A stretch of 64,000 bases of DNA from Tomocerus qinae (lineage: Eukaryota > Arthropoda > Collembola > Entomobryomorpha > Tomoceridae). Under the pieces are notes generated by a model, which had not been told where the DNA came from, did not search any database, and saw only the letters and a list, made by a program, of their open reading frames with translations. The DNA is taken from contig CM034546.1 in assembly GCA_020055645.1 (NCBI GenBank), positions 15,996,001 through 16,060,000 of the forward strand, given 5' to 3'. Positions 10,495 through 21,407 of this stretch are shown piece by piece. Position numbers and translations under genes: made by a program. Position 1 is the first letter of the stretch. Each line of letters starts with the position of its first letter.

Positions 10495-12978
10495 TTATTT
10501 TTTACTATATACCCTCTTAAATACTCTTTTACTATGGTGGGAAGCTACTAAAACCCTATAACAGGTGAAACTCCATTTTTTTCCTTTCAAATTAATAAAA
10601 AAAATTTTTAAATCACGACGACATTTTGAAATTAATTGACGTATTAGGCTAAACAAGGCATATTTAACTTCCCATAAAAATGCCAATAAGAATAAAATGA
10701 TACAGATCAAATAAATAGCAAATATTGTGAAAATGTTTGAATTATAAAAATTCAAAGGACGGGGTTGCTGTTTATCGAAGCAATGTTTACACGGCGTGAA
10801 ATTAAAGTGGTTGAAAACATCCATCCATTTTGCATACAGACCAGATTCAACCAACGTAAAAAGATTTAGATGTAAGTATTCTCCAAGAAAAATTTGATCG
10901 CTTCTGACTCCCATGCCAAAGGTAATAGTACTGTTGTCTGGTACCCCAAAATACAACTTTCGTTTTAGCTGGACGCCTTTTTTAATATCCCAATGGGAAT
11001 CGTTTAAAAATCGATGAATCCGGCTTTGTCTATCTACAAACACTGATCGGTTACATTGAGAAATCCAATGTTGAAAACTGGATAAAGGAGAAGTCAGTGG
11101 GAAATGAATCTTTTTGCTAAAAGAATTCGCATTTTTTCGAAAAATAGGATATTCTAAGGTATCGAAAGAGAGAACAAAGTTTATATTTTCTTCATTTTCC
11201 CCAATTCGGTTTGAAAAATTTAATGCTGATCTTACAGTTTCAATTGGTACATCTTGAAATTTTAAACTTTTCGAAATGAAATTTAAACCATCGCATTTTT
11301 CAATGTTTTTAATGAATGTATCTGCATCATTTTTTGGCGTTTCGTTCAAATATATGTAGCAGTTGTAGTTGAACAGTAATTTTTTTTGGAAATACGGTGA
11401 CATTGTAGATGGGTCGTAAGGCGATTCTCCCATTAGTGAACCAACAACTGAAATATCGTCCAAAGTTTTAATTTCATCAAAAGATTCGATCAGCCTCACA
11501 GCTCTGGGTTCGACCAAGTCGGTGATGACGATGCCTGCATAGCCGTAGGTGATAACGATGAACATCAGTAGATATGGACCAAGAACAATTTTGAACCAGA
11601 AATATTTGTCCAACTTTTTCGGGTATCCGAAATTGTTGCATAGTGCATAAGCACAACAAGTAAAAATGAACTGGTGAATTTCGTTGTACTTCATATACAA
11701 AGTAAGTTGAAAGAAGAAGGTGACAAGGAATATGGTCAACAGAATTACAACCCATGCAAAAGTTTTAAATGGACGGATGTAGCCGTAGAACGACAGACTC
11801 TCGTCCTCCAGAACTACACAAGATATGTAACTGTAACTCTCTGTGCTAGTCATAATTCTATCGCCACCGTTTACCATTGGAGTTTCGTATAATATATCCA
11901 GCAATATGATCTTGTCCCATTCACATAGAGGTGAAATAATTGTACTGTTAGAAAATCTGCGTAGTATGATTGAAGTTAAGACAAAACTTACATCGATTTT
12001 GCTGGCTTCGAAAGCAGAACGAAAATTGTCGTTCTTCAATATAGGCCCACAATAACCTATAGTAGATTGTGCAGCTAGTGCAGCCAGACGTTCAATTAAC
12101 ACTTGCATTCGTTCTTCCATGATTTGACTTTTCAACGATGTGTCAGCACGCATTTTTCTTAAGGCCATTCTTTCCAGAGTATTTTCTTCTGTTGTATTTT
12201 GTAAGAACACTAAACTGTCTGTAAAATGTTTAGATGTTCCGATTTTCTTGTTATCATGCGAACATTTCCCACAGACAAAGAAAATCCTGAAGTCTTCTTT
12301 AACTAATGACTGTACAAAATAATGTCCTTCCAATCCACGGAATTTGAGTTCAATCGCATTCAGAAATTTGGTTTGATGCTCTGGGTTACTCAGAATATCT
12401 TTTTGAATGAGAAAATAAACATTTGTGTGATCTCGAATATTTCGTCTCTCAAATTTAAAACATATGTTTTCTAATGATAGATAAGGTTTCCTGAATTTTG
12501 TGACTCTATTAAACCTGAAATTGTTTCCCACGTACAGACTTATATACTCTGTTAATGCTAGGTCGATGGTTTTTCCTACCTTCATATCTACTGAGAAATG
12601 TACTAAGCAATTAAATCGATTATTCAAATAAGGGAAATCTTTCACGGATGACCGTCTGAATTTGCACACTTTCTCTGAATTCATAATTTCTTGATGCAGT
12701 TGGGATTCAATTTTCGTTCTGTCGGCATTTTTATGCTTTTGAGCGAAGGTTCTTTTTATAAAATCAACATTCGTGATAGAGTATGGAGTTTTTGTTACAA
12801 AAAGCTCTTTTAATGCTTCCGTTGTTGCTGTGGAGTCCGTTTTGTAAATTATTATATTGATATAACAATCCTTCTCAATTGAAAATAGATTTTCTAACTT
12901 CCCAGAATCAACAACACTTTGTAGATTCGAAATGATAATCATAAGAATCCCAATGTATCGCGTTTTTGGTACAACCAT
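10495..12978 (-). CDS. Divergent ionotropic receptor, family 1, copy A (827 aa)
   Basis: Single-exon gene. IRs are iGluR-related ligand-gated channels of chemosensory neurons. Residues about 1-25 are a signal peptide, followed by a long extracellular N-terminal domain. M1 is at about 406-427 (FAWVVILLTIFLVTFFFQL), a pore-like segment at about 434-450, and M2/M3 at about 461-485. TYGYAGIVITDLVEPRAV at 477-494 is the IR equivalent of the iGluR SYTANLAAF region. A second ligand-binding lobe follows, then a last membrane segment at about 746-776 and a basic cytoplasmic tail ending KRVFKRVYSKK. The iGluR glutamate-binding residues are not recognisable, as is usual for divergent IRs. Two paralogs lie at 30111-32591 and 38669-41152 in the same orientation. 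CALCNNFGY here reads CALGNNFGY-like in the paralogs, so this copy has a Cys in the pore region. The ligand is unknown. Confidence 0.85.
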   Translation of the reverse strand: MVVPKTRYIGILMIIISNLQSVVDSGKLENLFSIEKDCYINIIIYKTDSTATTEALKELFVTKTPYSITNVDFIKRTFAQKHKNADRTKIESQLHQEIMNSEKVCKFRRSSVKDFPYLNNRFNCLVHFSVDMKVGKTIDLALTEYISLYVGNNFRFNRVTKFRKPYLSLENICFKFERRNIRDHTNVYFLIQKDILSNPEHQTKFLNAIELKFRGLEGHYFVQSLVKEDFRIFFVCGKCSHDNKKIGTSKHFTDSLVFLQNTTEENTLERMALRKMRADTSLKSQIMEERMQVLIERLAALAAQSTIGYCGPILKNDNFRSAFEASKIDVSFVLTSIILRRFSNSTIISPLCEWDKIILLDILYETPMVNGGDRIMTSTESYSYISCVVLEDESLSFYGYIRPFKTFAWVVILLTIFLVTFFFQLTLYMKYNEIHQFIFTCCAYALCNNFGYPKKLDKYFWFKIVLGPYLLMFIVITYGYAGIVITDLVEPRAVRLIESFDEIKTLDDISVVGSLMGESPYDPSTMSPYFQKKLLFNYNCYIYLNETPKNDADTFIKNIEKCDGLNFISKSLKFQDVPIETVRSALNFSNRIGENEENINFVLSFDTLEYPIFRKNANSFSKKIHFPLTSPLSSFQHWISQCNRSVFVDRQSRIHRFLNDSHWDIKKGVQLKRKLYFGVPDNSTITFGMGVRSDQIFLGEYLHLNLFTLVESGLYAKWMDVFNHFNFTPCKHCFDKQQPRPLNFYNSNIFTIFAIYLICIILFLLAFLWEVKYALFSLIRQLISKCRRDLKIFFINLKGKKWSFTCYRVLVASHHSKRVFKRVYSKK

Positions 12979-14700
12979 TTCTACGTCTTTAGCTGTTTAC
13001 TACTGTGCATGTAATACAAAAGTGGGGTTAAGGGATTGAATATGCTTTAGTATGTTATAATAATGAATCTCAATTTGTGCTGTGTGCCTTTATCTTAATA
13101 TATATTACAAGGGAAGTAGAAATGAACTAGAGGAGGAAGAGCTTCAATAATAAAATAGCTCAGTTTTAACGGAAAATTCATTTGCTGTAGAATGCTTAAA
13201 TTATAACGTTTAATTCTCTATTTTCGTTTACTTTTTATAACTGAGTGGGTATTTGTCAAAAGAAAAAGTATTACATTATATGATGGTGTGTGCCTTGTTG
13301 ACTCCCAAATCACCTTAACAAAGATAAGTTCTTACACTTCAGTTCTAAAATGGGGGAACAGTAATAGTTTTTATTATATATAGAGCATAACCACGGACCA
13401 CAAGGCCTATAGTTTTAGCCAGAAAGTCTTAAGCAAAGAAATAATACTTTTGACTCATATTTACATTGTTCAAGTTTTAATGTCAGTGTTTTGCGGAGGT
13501 TTAAGCCACTAGTGGTCGAAATTATCAAGATAGCCAGGTGAAAATGAATTTGAAAAATGGTATGTGATTTGAGGCACAGTAGAACAACAATAATGCCATT
13601 GACCAATGACCATAATGCCCAAGCCAAAATGCTGAATGCAAAGAAGTAGTCAAACCTACAACACTATTCAATATACATATCAACACGGTTATTTGGTTGC
13701 TAGGTTATTTCGATTATATTCCGTTAAAATTTGGAAATTATCAGTTTATGTTTATTAATTGAATATATGGCATCACAGCGGATTCAATACTCGTTACATC
13801 TTTCATTAATTACAATGTACTTTAGCTACACTGGCGAAAGATACTCTATTCGTGTCACCGAGCCTCCTTCACCACGTTCATTCAACCGTTCAAAATGGTA
13901 CACTGATATATAGTAAATAGTATCATAATTATTTTGTGAGCCGACCCGCGTCAAATAAAATGATCAACTGATCATTAATAGTCCGATAAATTAAATAAGA
14001 TACTATATAGATTGGTTTATTATTAAACTTTTAAATAAACTACTGCGGCCGGTATATTTCCACTGGAAAATTGAGTATAAAACAATTAATAGTAACATGT
14101 CAGTTGTAAGGGTGCTTTTAAAATTTAAATTGATGGATTCCTATAAGTCGATCTAATTAGCTTAACCAACGCTTTTTCCAAAATGTAAATATTTATTATA
14201 AAAGGTAGGGAAACTTAGCTACAAGAACTGATATTGAAATCATCCCAATTAAATTAGCATTTAAAAGACCTGAAATAACCTACCATGGAAAATACATAGT
14301 ACTGTAACTGTTCGAAAAAAGAAAGACGCAAATACATGAGACATTTGCTTAACTTCTAAGATCTAAATTATTCAAACGCGACAGAAATCGATTGTCCTCC
14401 ATTTGACTAGAATACATTCTATAGTCAATTTGTATTGTGCAATGCCCTACAAATACCATAATAAAACTAACGGCATCGTTCCTGTATAGCTTAAATACTA
14501 GAATGTTGATTTTACCTTTTTATAACAACTTATTAAATATTCCACAAGCTTACAGTCTGATTTAAGGTCTAATAGAATCATAAAAGAAATAAAATGAATA
14601 GTTTCCAAATACATCAGTCTGTGTTTTCCAGTTTTTATTAAGGTAACTCATTAATCGTTGACTTTTCGCTTAATTTTAGTTTTAGGAATAAAGGCTTAAA
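12979..14700. repeat. Duplicated upstream block, copy A
   Basis: Aligns with about 32592-34060 and 41153-43060, with indels. Marker segments include AAAAGTGGGGTTAAGGGATT, a GAACTGGAGGAGGAAGAGC-like segment and TCTAAATTATTCAAACGCG. This is the shared 5' flank of the family 1 IR genes. It holds no convincing open frame, and any shared promoter of the IRs should lie at its IR-proximal end. Confidence 0.7.
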
Positions 14701-14830
14701 AGATAATTTTTGGTAGCTTTCGTCAAGCTAAAGATACATGCAAACGAAAGAGCAAACACGATATCATGTGCGTAGTATTTTATATGACGACCAAGCAATG
14801 CAATGATACAGATCACTAAACATAAAAGTC
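14701..14830 (+). pseudogene. Decayed fragment of a family 2 IR gene, relic A
   Basis: GCAAACGAAAGAGCAAACACG, TATTTTATATGACGACCAAGCAA and CACTAAACATAA correspond in order to the coding sequence of the intact plus-strand IR at about 50580-50670. The frame is broken by indels. The fragment lies divergently to the neighbouring family 1 IR. Confidence 0.55.
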
Positions 14831-14852
14831 ATTGTTGTACTCTATATACTTT

Positions 14853-16043
14853 ATTTATTTATTTATTTATTTCGAATCATACTGCTTCCTCACACGGAGG
14901 CAATTGTACAGCTGTCACAAAAACACTTGTATTAATTTAGAATATAATTTTTCGAAAGGAAAAAAAAAACCATCTAAGTTACAAAATTACACGGTTAGCA
15001 AACGAAAGTGTTGTAGTTAATTACAATGAAATGAGTCATTCAAATTGTTACAGACAGAATCTATGCATGTAAGATCACAAGATACGACTGATACTGGAAG
15101 ATCAGTCTCTTTAAGTTGCTCTTCTAACAAAAATGTTTTTAACTTTCTTTTAAATAGTTTACTTGAATTACAATTTCTAATGTCAACTGGAATACTGTGC
15201 CAATACTTATAAGCCTGTTCTGTAAAACTACGTTTACCGAATGCATCAACATTCCCATCCACATGCAATTTAACATAGGTCTTATTTCTAGTAGTCATAG
15301 TATTAGATATATCAAACGACAAGTAGTTTTTAAAATACGGGGGACATTCGTTAATCATAATGCTATATATTAGTTTGCACAATTCATACTTATATTGATA
15401 TTTAGGGAATAACCATTTTAGCTTAATTGTTATTTGTTCTTTCACACTTTCAAACTTTTGGGCCAATAAAACGAATCTACCAGCTAGTCTTACTATTCTT
15501 TCAACACACTTAATGTTTTCATTTGAAGCCGTGCCCCAAATGATTGACATATAATTAATAATAGGTTGGACGTATGCATTCATAATGAGAAGTCGATTTT
15601 GCTCTGTTAGTAAATACCTAAAAGGGTACAGCGATATTATAATAGGGTTACACTTAGATTTCATATTAGTTATCTGTAAACCAAATTTTAAATTGGAATC
15701 AATATGTAAACCCAAAACTTTTATACTATCTGAAGCAGTTATTTGTTCACTACCAACGTTCACAGTAAAGTTTTTGAGACTCTCAACAGCACTAGGTCTA
15801 CCCGCTATCATCATTACAGTCTTATCTGCATTAATTTCCATATAATTTGACTTCATCCAACCTAATATACTATTAATATCGGACTCTAATTTTTCTTTAA
15901 GTACATAAATGTCATCTGGTCTACCACTTACAATAATAGTGTTATCATCTGCAAATAAAAACATTAGAGATTGCTTTACATGATACGGAAGGTCATTTAT
16001 CATTAAAGTAAATAATAATGGTCCAAGTATTGACCCCTGGGGG
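14853..16043 (-). mobile_element. 5'-truncated LINE (non-LTR retrotransposon)
   Basis: The minus-strand element starts inside the reverse transcriptase and ends in an (AAAT)n tail at 14853-14872. The paralogous block at 34202-34230 lacks it: there the flanks TCTATATATTTT and AAGTTTGCAACTCAC are directly joined. This fixes the insertion to about 14853-16043 and shows it happened after the block duplicated. No clear target-site duplication is visible. Confidence 0.85.
15017..16043 (-). CDS. LINE reverse transcriptase fragment
   Basis: The open frame runs from the truncation point through PQGSILGPLLF (RT motif B, just upstream of the first Met at 16003), FADDNTII (motif C with the catalytic FADD), a thumb region and a C-terminal extension ending in a stop at 15017. 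Fingers, motif A, endonuclease and ORF1 are missing because of 5' truncation, so the copy cannot be autonomous. The frame is undamaged, which fits a recent insertion. The QGSILGPLLF and FADD motifs fit the Jockey/CR1/RTE-type LINEs; I cannot assign a clade. Confidence 0.85.
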
Positions 16044-16719
16044 AAGTTTGCAACTCACTACTTTATTTACATTTGTGATAAGCTTAGCAGTCTATGATGT
16101 AAATTAATTCCAGGGATGGCCTCTGTAATAGTAATCAATAAGCATAAATTAGTGGGAATAAATAAATATTATCTTGAAAGCAGTCATTGACGTTTCAAAC
16201 TATACAATGGTTACACAGTGCAAGTGCAGTACTTGGTAAAGAACAGCAAGTAACGAGCAATGCCAAGCAAAAAAAAAGAATAGTTTACAAATACATAAGT
16301 CTGTGTATAAAAGGTGCCTATGGGTTGACAGGTGGGAATGAGTTCAATGTGAGTGTTATCTCAAATGATCTGCTTTATTACTGAAATGAACAGGCTTTTA
16401 TACCAAATTACAAGGAGGTGAAATGAAGTTACAATTTAGACAATTCAATAACAATATTGGTATTTGGAACAGAATTATACTTACAGCAAAAATGAAATCA
16501 AAAGCGGTATTTAGGTTCAGGTACCTAATGGAATGAGTGGTCATAAAATTAGGTGTGAATAACAACAAATAACTGACCGCATACTTTACATAGGTACTTA
16601 CAACTATTTACTTACTAATAGACTAAAACAGATATCATGTACATACATATTATTGTAATACCCTCCTATATCTGTATAGTCTAAGAAAAACATATTATTG
16701 AATTTAAATGATTTATATT
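16044..16719. other. End of duplicated block A, then unassigned sequence
   Basis: About 16044-16275 continues the homology to 34218-34450 (AAGTTTGCAACTCACT, GTACTTGGTAAAGAACAGCA). Beyond that the two copies diverge. No gene seen. Confidence 0.5.
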
Positions 16720-17307
16720 TTAATCTTGTTCTTCAAAAGACACTGACGGGTAGCACACGCAAATCCACTTGCCGTTGTCTTCATAACCGTTGCTGCAGTT
16801 GGGGCCCTCCTTCTTGTGTGGCTTCATTCCCTTTATTTTCTCGAATCCAAACAACTGCTTGAACATTGCTTTTCTACACTGCTTCTGAGCTTTCTTGCTA
16901 CGCCTTGCAGCCAGCTTCGCAGCGATGCACTCTTCGGTTATGTCTGTGCTTGGAGACTTGTCCTCCTCTTCCCCGTTTGTCTCTTCAGCCTCATCGTCGA
17001 TGAAATCAGCTCCAGTCATTGCAGTCTGCGGCTTCTCTGCTCGCTTCTTCTTCGCTCCCTGCTTCCTCGGACTGGTGTTCTGGCGTTTCTCCACAGAACA
17101 TGTCTCCATAGAGACAATGATTTCGCTGACGTCCTTCTTGGGCATCAATGGGATGTGGTTCTCGCGCTCCCAGGCATCTAGATCATCGTCCCACGACGGT
17201 TTAATTGATTCATCGATGGTGATCTCCAGGACGTCCCTATCCAGGGAATTTATCCAGGTTTTAAGAATAAAGGCGGTTATTAATTTAATAGGCATGCGGT
17301 ATTGCAT
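16720..17307 (-). CDS. GC-rich orphan ORF, charged low-complexity protein
   Basis: I do not recognise this protein. The 195-aa frame is markedly GC-richer than its surroundings from about 17240 downwards. The N-terminal part in AT-rich sequence (MQYRMPIKLITAF) is probably intronic or spurious; an acceptor-like CTGGATAG just before GGACGTCCTGG near 17236 would start the real exon at DVLEITIDESIKPSWDDD. Then come an acidic stretch (DDEAEETNGEEEDKSP), basic runs (KKKRAEK, RRSKKAQK) that could be nuclear signals, and a C-terminal CSNGYEDNGKWICVCYP with three cysteines. It could be the last exon of a host gene cut off by the adjacent Penelope-like insertion, or a transposon-borne gene. Which one is unresolved. 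Confidence 0.4.
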   Translation of the reverse strand: MQYRMPIKLITAFILKTWINSLDRDVLEITIDESIKPSWDDDLDAWERENHIPLMPKKDVSEIIVSMETCSVEKRQNTSPRKQGAKKKRAEKPQTAMTGADFIDDEAEETNGEEEDKSPSTDITEECIAAKLAARRSKKAQKQCRKAMFKQLFGFEKIKGMKPHKKEGPNCSNGYEDNGKWICVCYPSVSFEEQD

Positions 17308-17681
17308 GAGGTTATAAACATAATAGGAGAGATGGGGGAGACATATTATGGCCTATACTTTACTCATTACTCTGTCCAATATGGCCTACAAAACAAAAAA
17401 GTAATACTTAAAACTGAAACCTGATTAAAACTAACTTAATTCATTTTTGACGGAGAAAGGCTATTAATTATAATATATTTATTAAAATCGTTCAAGCTTT
17501 CGACAAAATTCTATTGTCATCCTCAGGAACTGGAGTTAACACTACAATTACATAATATTAATGGATATAGGAGGAAAATTATGTCATTTTAGTTTGTAAC
17601 AGAAAATATTAGACAAATGAACAATAAACAAATAGTAGGTAGCCAGGTTACAAATTCAATCAGTTTGAGTTGCTGTAAAAT

Positions 17682-18821
17682 CTAAAGAATGGATTCTAAT
17701 AGAGATGACCATAGTGGATTAAGAGATAAACCTGAGTCCAAATTCATCGTTTGTGCTTTTGAACGGATGTACAAACCTTCTTTGACTTTCCTAATGAATG
17801 GGTTTGCTTCTTTATCAATTAGTTGTATAGACGGAGCATTTTTGATGTGTGTTTCATTTTCAGCGAAATGTAGGGCAACTGCTGAAGATAATACTCGATT
17901 ATGACGTATATCCGCCAAGTGTTCTTTATATCTAACATTATAATCTCTTCCAGTTTCTCCTATATAGCTTAATTGACAATCTTCGCATTTTAATTCATAG
18001 ACTCCTGAATTGATTTTTTTGGGTTTATCTTTGTGGTTACAGAGTTTACTGTAGAGTTTGGGTCCAGGGTAGTAGCCAAAATCAGAATCTAGTTCCGACT
18101 GTATAACTTTAGTTATCTTTTTTGTAGCATTGCCAATAAACGGTAGAATCAGACGTTTTCTGAATTCCTTACTAGCATTTTGTGAGTTGCTTATTCTTGA
18201 TTTTTGAACTTTAATTCTGGAGTCTATTAAATTGATGGGATAATTGTTATTTATGAGAGCCTTCGTTATATGTTCAATTTCTTCATCGATATGTATGTCT
18301 TCGCAAATTTTGAGAGCTCGGTAAACCAGACTGTCTATTACTGAAATTTTGTGACAAAAAGGATGGTAAGAGTTGAAGTTGAGATATCTATCTGTGTGTG
18401 TTGCTTTTCTATAAACTTTGTGACCAATTCCATCATTTTTTCGGTATAATAATATATCAAGAAACGGTAACTGTCCATTATTTTCTGTCTCAGAGGTGAA
18501 TTGGATTGAAGGGTGATAACTATTTATATCAACTAGAATATCCTTTTGTTTATCTTTGTCCACTATTGCCAAAGTATCATCTACATACCTCCTCCAGAAA
18601 GATATATTCGGATGGTTAATGATTACTTCTGTTTCTATCTTTTGTAGAAATAATTCACTGAAAATTGGGGAGATTGGCGAACCCATAGCATTCCCGTCAA
18701 GTTGCAAATATAGATCATTTCTCCAACTAAAGTATGTACCTTCTAGACAAAGGCTAAGGAGATTTAAAATATCTTCAGAATCTAGATGGGTAACAGATTT
18801 CCACTTTGAAGTTTCATTCAA
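17682..18821 (-). CDS. Penelope-like RT C-terminal half plus GIY-YIG endonuclease
   Basis: 379-aa frame. DGNAMGSPISPIFSELF is RT motif B and RRYVDDTLAIV is motif C with the catalytic DD. The C-terminal part from about residue 270 is a GIY-YIG nuclease: SGVYELKCEDC, LSYIGETGRDYNVRYKEHL. This RT plus GIY-YIG order defines endonuclease-bearing Penelope-like elements. It is separated from motif A by a frameshift, so this copy looks inactive as it stands. Confidence 0.85.
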   Translation of the reverse strand: MNETSKWKSVTHLDSEDILNLLSLCLEGTYFSWRNDLYLQLDGNAMGSPISPIFSELFLQKIETEVIINHPNISFWRRYVDDTLAIVDKDKQKDILVDINSYHPSIQFTSETENNGQLPFLDILLYRKNDGIGHKVYRKATHTDRYLNFNSYHPFCHKISVIDSLVYRALKICEDIHIDEEIEHITKALINNNYPINLIDSRIKVQKSRISNSQNASKEFRKRLILPFIGNATKKITKVIQSELDSDFGYYPGPKLYSKLCNHKDKPKKINSGVYELKCEDCQLSYIGETGRDYNVRYKEHLADIRHNRVLSSAVALHFAENETHIKNAPSIQLIDKEANPFIRKVKEGLYIRSKAQTMNLDSGLSLNPLWSSLLESIL

Positions 18822-19309
18822 AAGCGATTTGACGTATATGACTGTCTCTTGGGACTTTTGTGAATAGGGAAACTACATCATAAGATATCATTATATCTTT
18901 TTCTGTTAGTTTTATACTGTCAATGTCCGAAATAAGATCATATGAATTCTTAATTGATAAGGAATCATTGGAGATTAGAGATGTCAATATCGGTTTTAAG
19001 AAAATAGCTAAATTATAGCTTGGAGAATCTCTGAAGTCGACAATCGGACGTAGTGGAATATTTTTCTTGTGAATCTTTGGAGATCCATAAAAAATTGGAC
19101 ATTTATAAGTTGATTTTGATATAAAATCTTTGTTATATTTTGATATTTTTTCCTGTTTGAATAATGTACTGCATTGTGTCCTAATTCTTTTCCCTTGGTT
19201 TTCAGTGGGATCCTTTTGAATTTTCTTGTACTGACCTTCATTTAACATTTGGATGATTTTGTCATCGTATTCATTTTTATTCATGATAACTGTGGCATTA
19301 CCCTTATCT
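18814..19309 (-). CDS. Penelope-like RT, N-terminal half (broken)
   Basis: The frame reads ADKGNATVIMNKNEYDDK (RT1, partly upstream of the Met at 19284), GSPKIHKKN and LRPIVDFRDSPSY (RT2), and ISYDVVSLFTKVP (motif A with its catalytic Asp). It ends at a stop just after motif A. The remaining RT lies in another frame from 18821, so a frameshift near 18845 separates motif A from motifs B and C. The 5' end is truncated at the inverted junction. Confidence 0.8.
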
Positions 19310-19310
19310 G

Positions 19311-20152
19311 CTAGTTATCACCTTTCAATCCAATTCACCTCTGAGACAGAAAATAATGGACAGTTACCGTTTCTTGATATATTATTATACCGAAAAAATG
19401 ATGGAATTGGTCACAAAGTTTATAGAAAAGCAACACACACAGATAGATATCTCAACTTCAACTCTTACCATCCTTTTTGTCACAAAATTTCAGTAATAGA
19501 CAGTCTGGTTTACCGAGCTCTCAAAATTTGCGAAGACATACATATCGATGAAGAAATTGAACATATAACGAAGGCTCTCATAAATAACAATTATCCCATC
19601 AATTTAATAGACTCCAGAATTAAAGTTCAAAAATCAAGAATAAGCAACTCACAAAATGCTAGTAAGGAATTCAGAAAACGTCTGATTCTACCGTTTATTG
19701 GCAATGCTACAAAAAAGATAACTAAAGTTATACAGTCGGAACTAGATTCTGATTTTGGCTACTACCCTGGACCCAAACTCTACAGTAAACTCTGTAACCA
19801 CAAAGATAAACCCAAAAAAATCAATTCAGGAGTCTATGAATTAAAATGCGAAGATTGTCAATTAAGCTATATAGGAGAAACTGGAAGAGATTATAATGTT
19901 AGATATAAAGAACACTTGGCGGATATACGTCATAATCGAGTATTATCTTCAGCAGTTGCCCTACATTTCGCTGAAAATGAAACACACATCAAAAATGCTC
20001 CGTCTATACAACTAATTGATAAAGAAGCAAACCCATTCATTAGGAAAGTCAAAGAAGGTTTGTACATCCGTTCAAAAGCACAAACGATGAATTTGGACTC
20101 AGGTTTATCTCTTAATCCACTATGGTCATCTCTATTAGAATCCATTCTTTAG
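19311..20152 (+). CDS. Penelope-like RT C-terminus and GIY-YIG, inverted copy
   Basis: From SIQFTSETENN onward the protein is identical to the C-terminal part of the minus-strand copy through its end (LLESIL). The open frame extends upstream to 19253 only because it runs across the inverted junction; those first residues are not Penelope protein in this orientation. RT motifs A-C are absent, so only the thumb/linker and the GIY-YIG domain remain. Confidence 0.8.
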
Positions 20153-21230
20153 ATTTTACAGCAACTCAAACTGATTGAATTTGTAACCTGGCTACCTACT
20201 ATTTGTTTATTGTTCATTTGTCTAATATTTTCTGTTACAAACTAAAATGACATAATTTTCCTCCTATATCCATTAATATTATGTAATTGTAGTGTTGACT
20301 CCAGTTCCTGAGGATGACAATAGAATTTTGTCGAAAGCTTGAACGATTTTAATAAATATATTATAATTAATAGCCTTTCTCCGTCAAAAATGAATTATGA
20401 AATCAAAGGCTGGAAGCATATAAAATCATTAAAACTAACTTAATTAATTTTTTTATTTATGTTGTGTGTGTATAATATGATAATAACATTTATTTATTAT
20501 AACATGTAATAGATCAATTTAAGTGTATAGTGAGTTGCGAAATGATTGGCGGAAATATTAATTCCGACAGACAAACAAGCTTCTAATTTTTATAAAGAAG
20601 AAAGGATTTGAAATTTTAGAAGGCGATGATTCTAGTTTTGTCAACATCAACAGATAAACATAAATTTATAGAATTTGTTACTATGTTTTGAAGGATTATT
20701 AAGGTGATCTCCCTTCTAAGGTAAAAATATGGACCTATATTCAATCTTAGTTTTTGACAGTTTTTAACATTTTTACGGACATTCTTGTTTGTACATCTTG
20801 ACCATTCTCGCAGAAAATTTATGCTTACCGAATCCACTGTTGCTGCAATTGGTATTAGAGTCATTTCGACAATTGTAATTACTATTGCTCCTAAAGGAAA
20901 AATTAGAAAGACAGGCATAGGAACAATCTTTATAAACTTAACGGTGAAAAAATTAAACAAAATATGCAAAGCAATAGCAAAGAATAAGGCAGCGGCGCTC
21001 ATTTGGCTGGCGAAATTAGCGTTTATGTCTATATTTATGACACGAAGCATTCGATAGAAAGCCATGGCTTCTGAAGGATTTGACAGAAAGTTTTGCTTGG
21101 ATTTTCTATAGGCTCCTATATTCGGGTTGATCTTTGTGGATACAATTTTCGTCCAAAAGAAAAGGAAGTTTGTGTATATTATTCCTGATTGTATTCCCAG
21201 AATCACAGACGATGTTGCTTGCATAGATAC

Positions 21231-21407
21231 CAAGCACGTATCCAGAGGGGGGGCCCGGGCCCCCCCTAAGTAGCCAGAAAAAGGCAATTTTTTTGTCAAA
21301 AAAGGTTAAAAATCCAAAACTTTTTCGCGCTTCGCGCGAATATGCCATGATTTTATTAATATATTTTGGTGGGCCCCCCCTAGGTCAAATTCCTGGATAC
21401 GTGCTTG
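21231..21407. mobile_element. hAT-type MITE, 177 bp
   Basis: 15-bp terminal inverted repeats CAAGCACGTATCCAG / CTGGATACGTGCTTG are followed inside by G- and C-rich runs (GGGGGGGCCCGGGCCCCCCC). Both sides carry the 8-bp duplication ATAGATAC (21223-21230 and 21408-21415). An 8-bp duplication fits hAT. It has no coding capacity and sits inside exon 2 of the 7TM gene. Confidence 0.85.

Larger units (their letters stand above)
17442..20398. mobile_element. Penelope-like element in head-to-head inverted arrangement
   Basis: A minus-strand copy (about 19310 down to 17442) and a plus-strand copy (19311 up to about 20398) meet head to head at 19310/19311. They share nearly identical 3' parts, about 1.07 kb each: the C-terminal RT, the GIY-YIG domain and the 3' UTR. 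Both are 5'-truncated, at different points. Outer ends are AATTCATTTTTGACGGAGAA and its complement. An 18-bp direct repeat, ATTAAAACTAACTTAATT, lies at 17424-17441 and at 20428-20445 and may be a target duplication, with 30 extra bases on the right. Inverted, truncated tandem copies are typical of Penelope-like elements. Confidence 0.85.

Noticed and set aside
11477-12322. Short frames on both strands within IR copy A, repeated in copies B and C
   Set aside because: They recur only because the IR genes are paralogous; the IR frame explains the conservation.
16816-17317. 121- and 140-aa plus-strand frames opposite the GC-rich ORF
   Set aside because: They arise because GC-rich DNA has few stops; the minus-strand protein has more protein-like composition.
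21106-21348. 80-aa frame running through the MITE
   Set aside because: It reads across the hAT MITE and out of frame with the 7TM exons.
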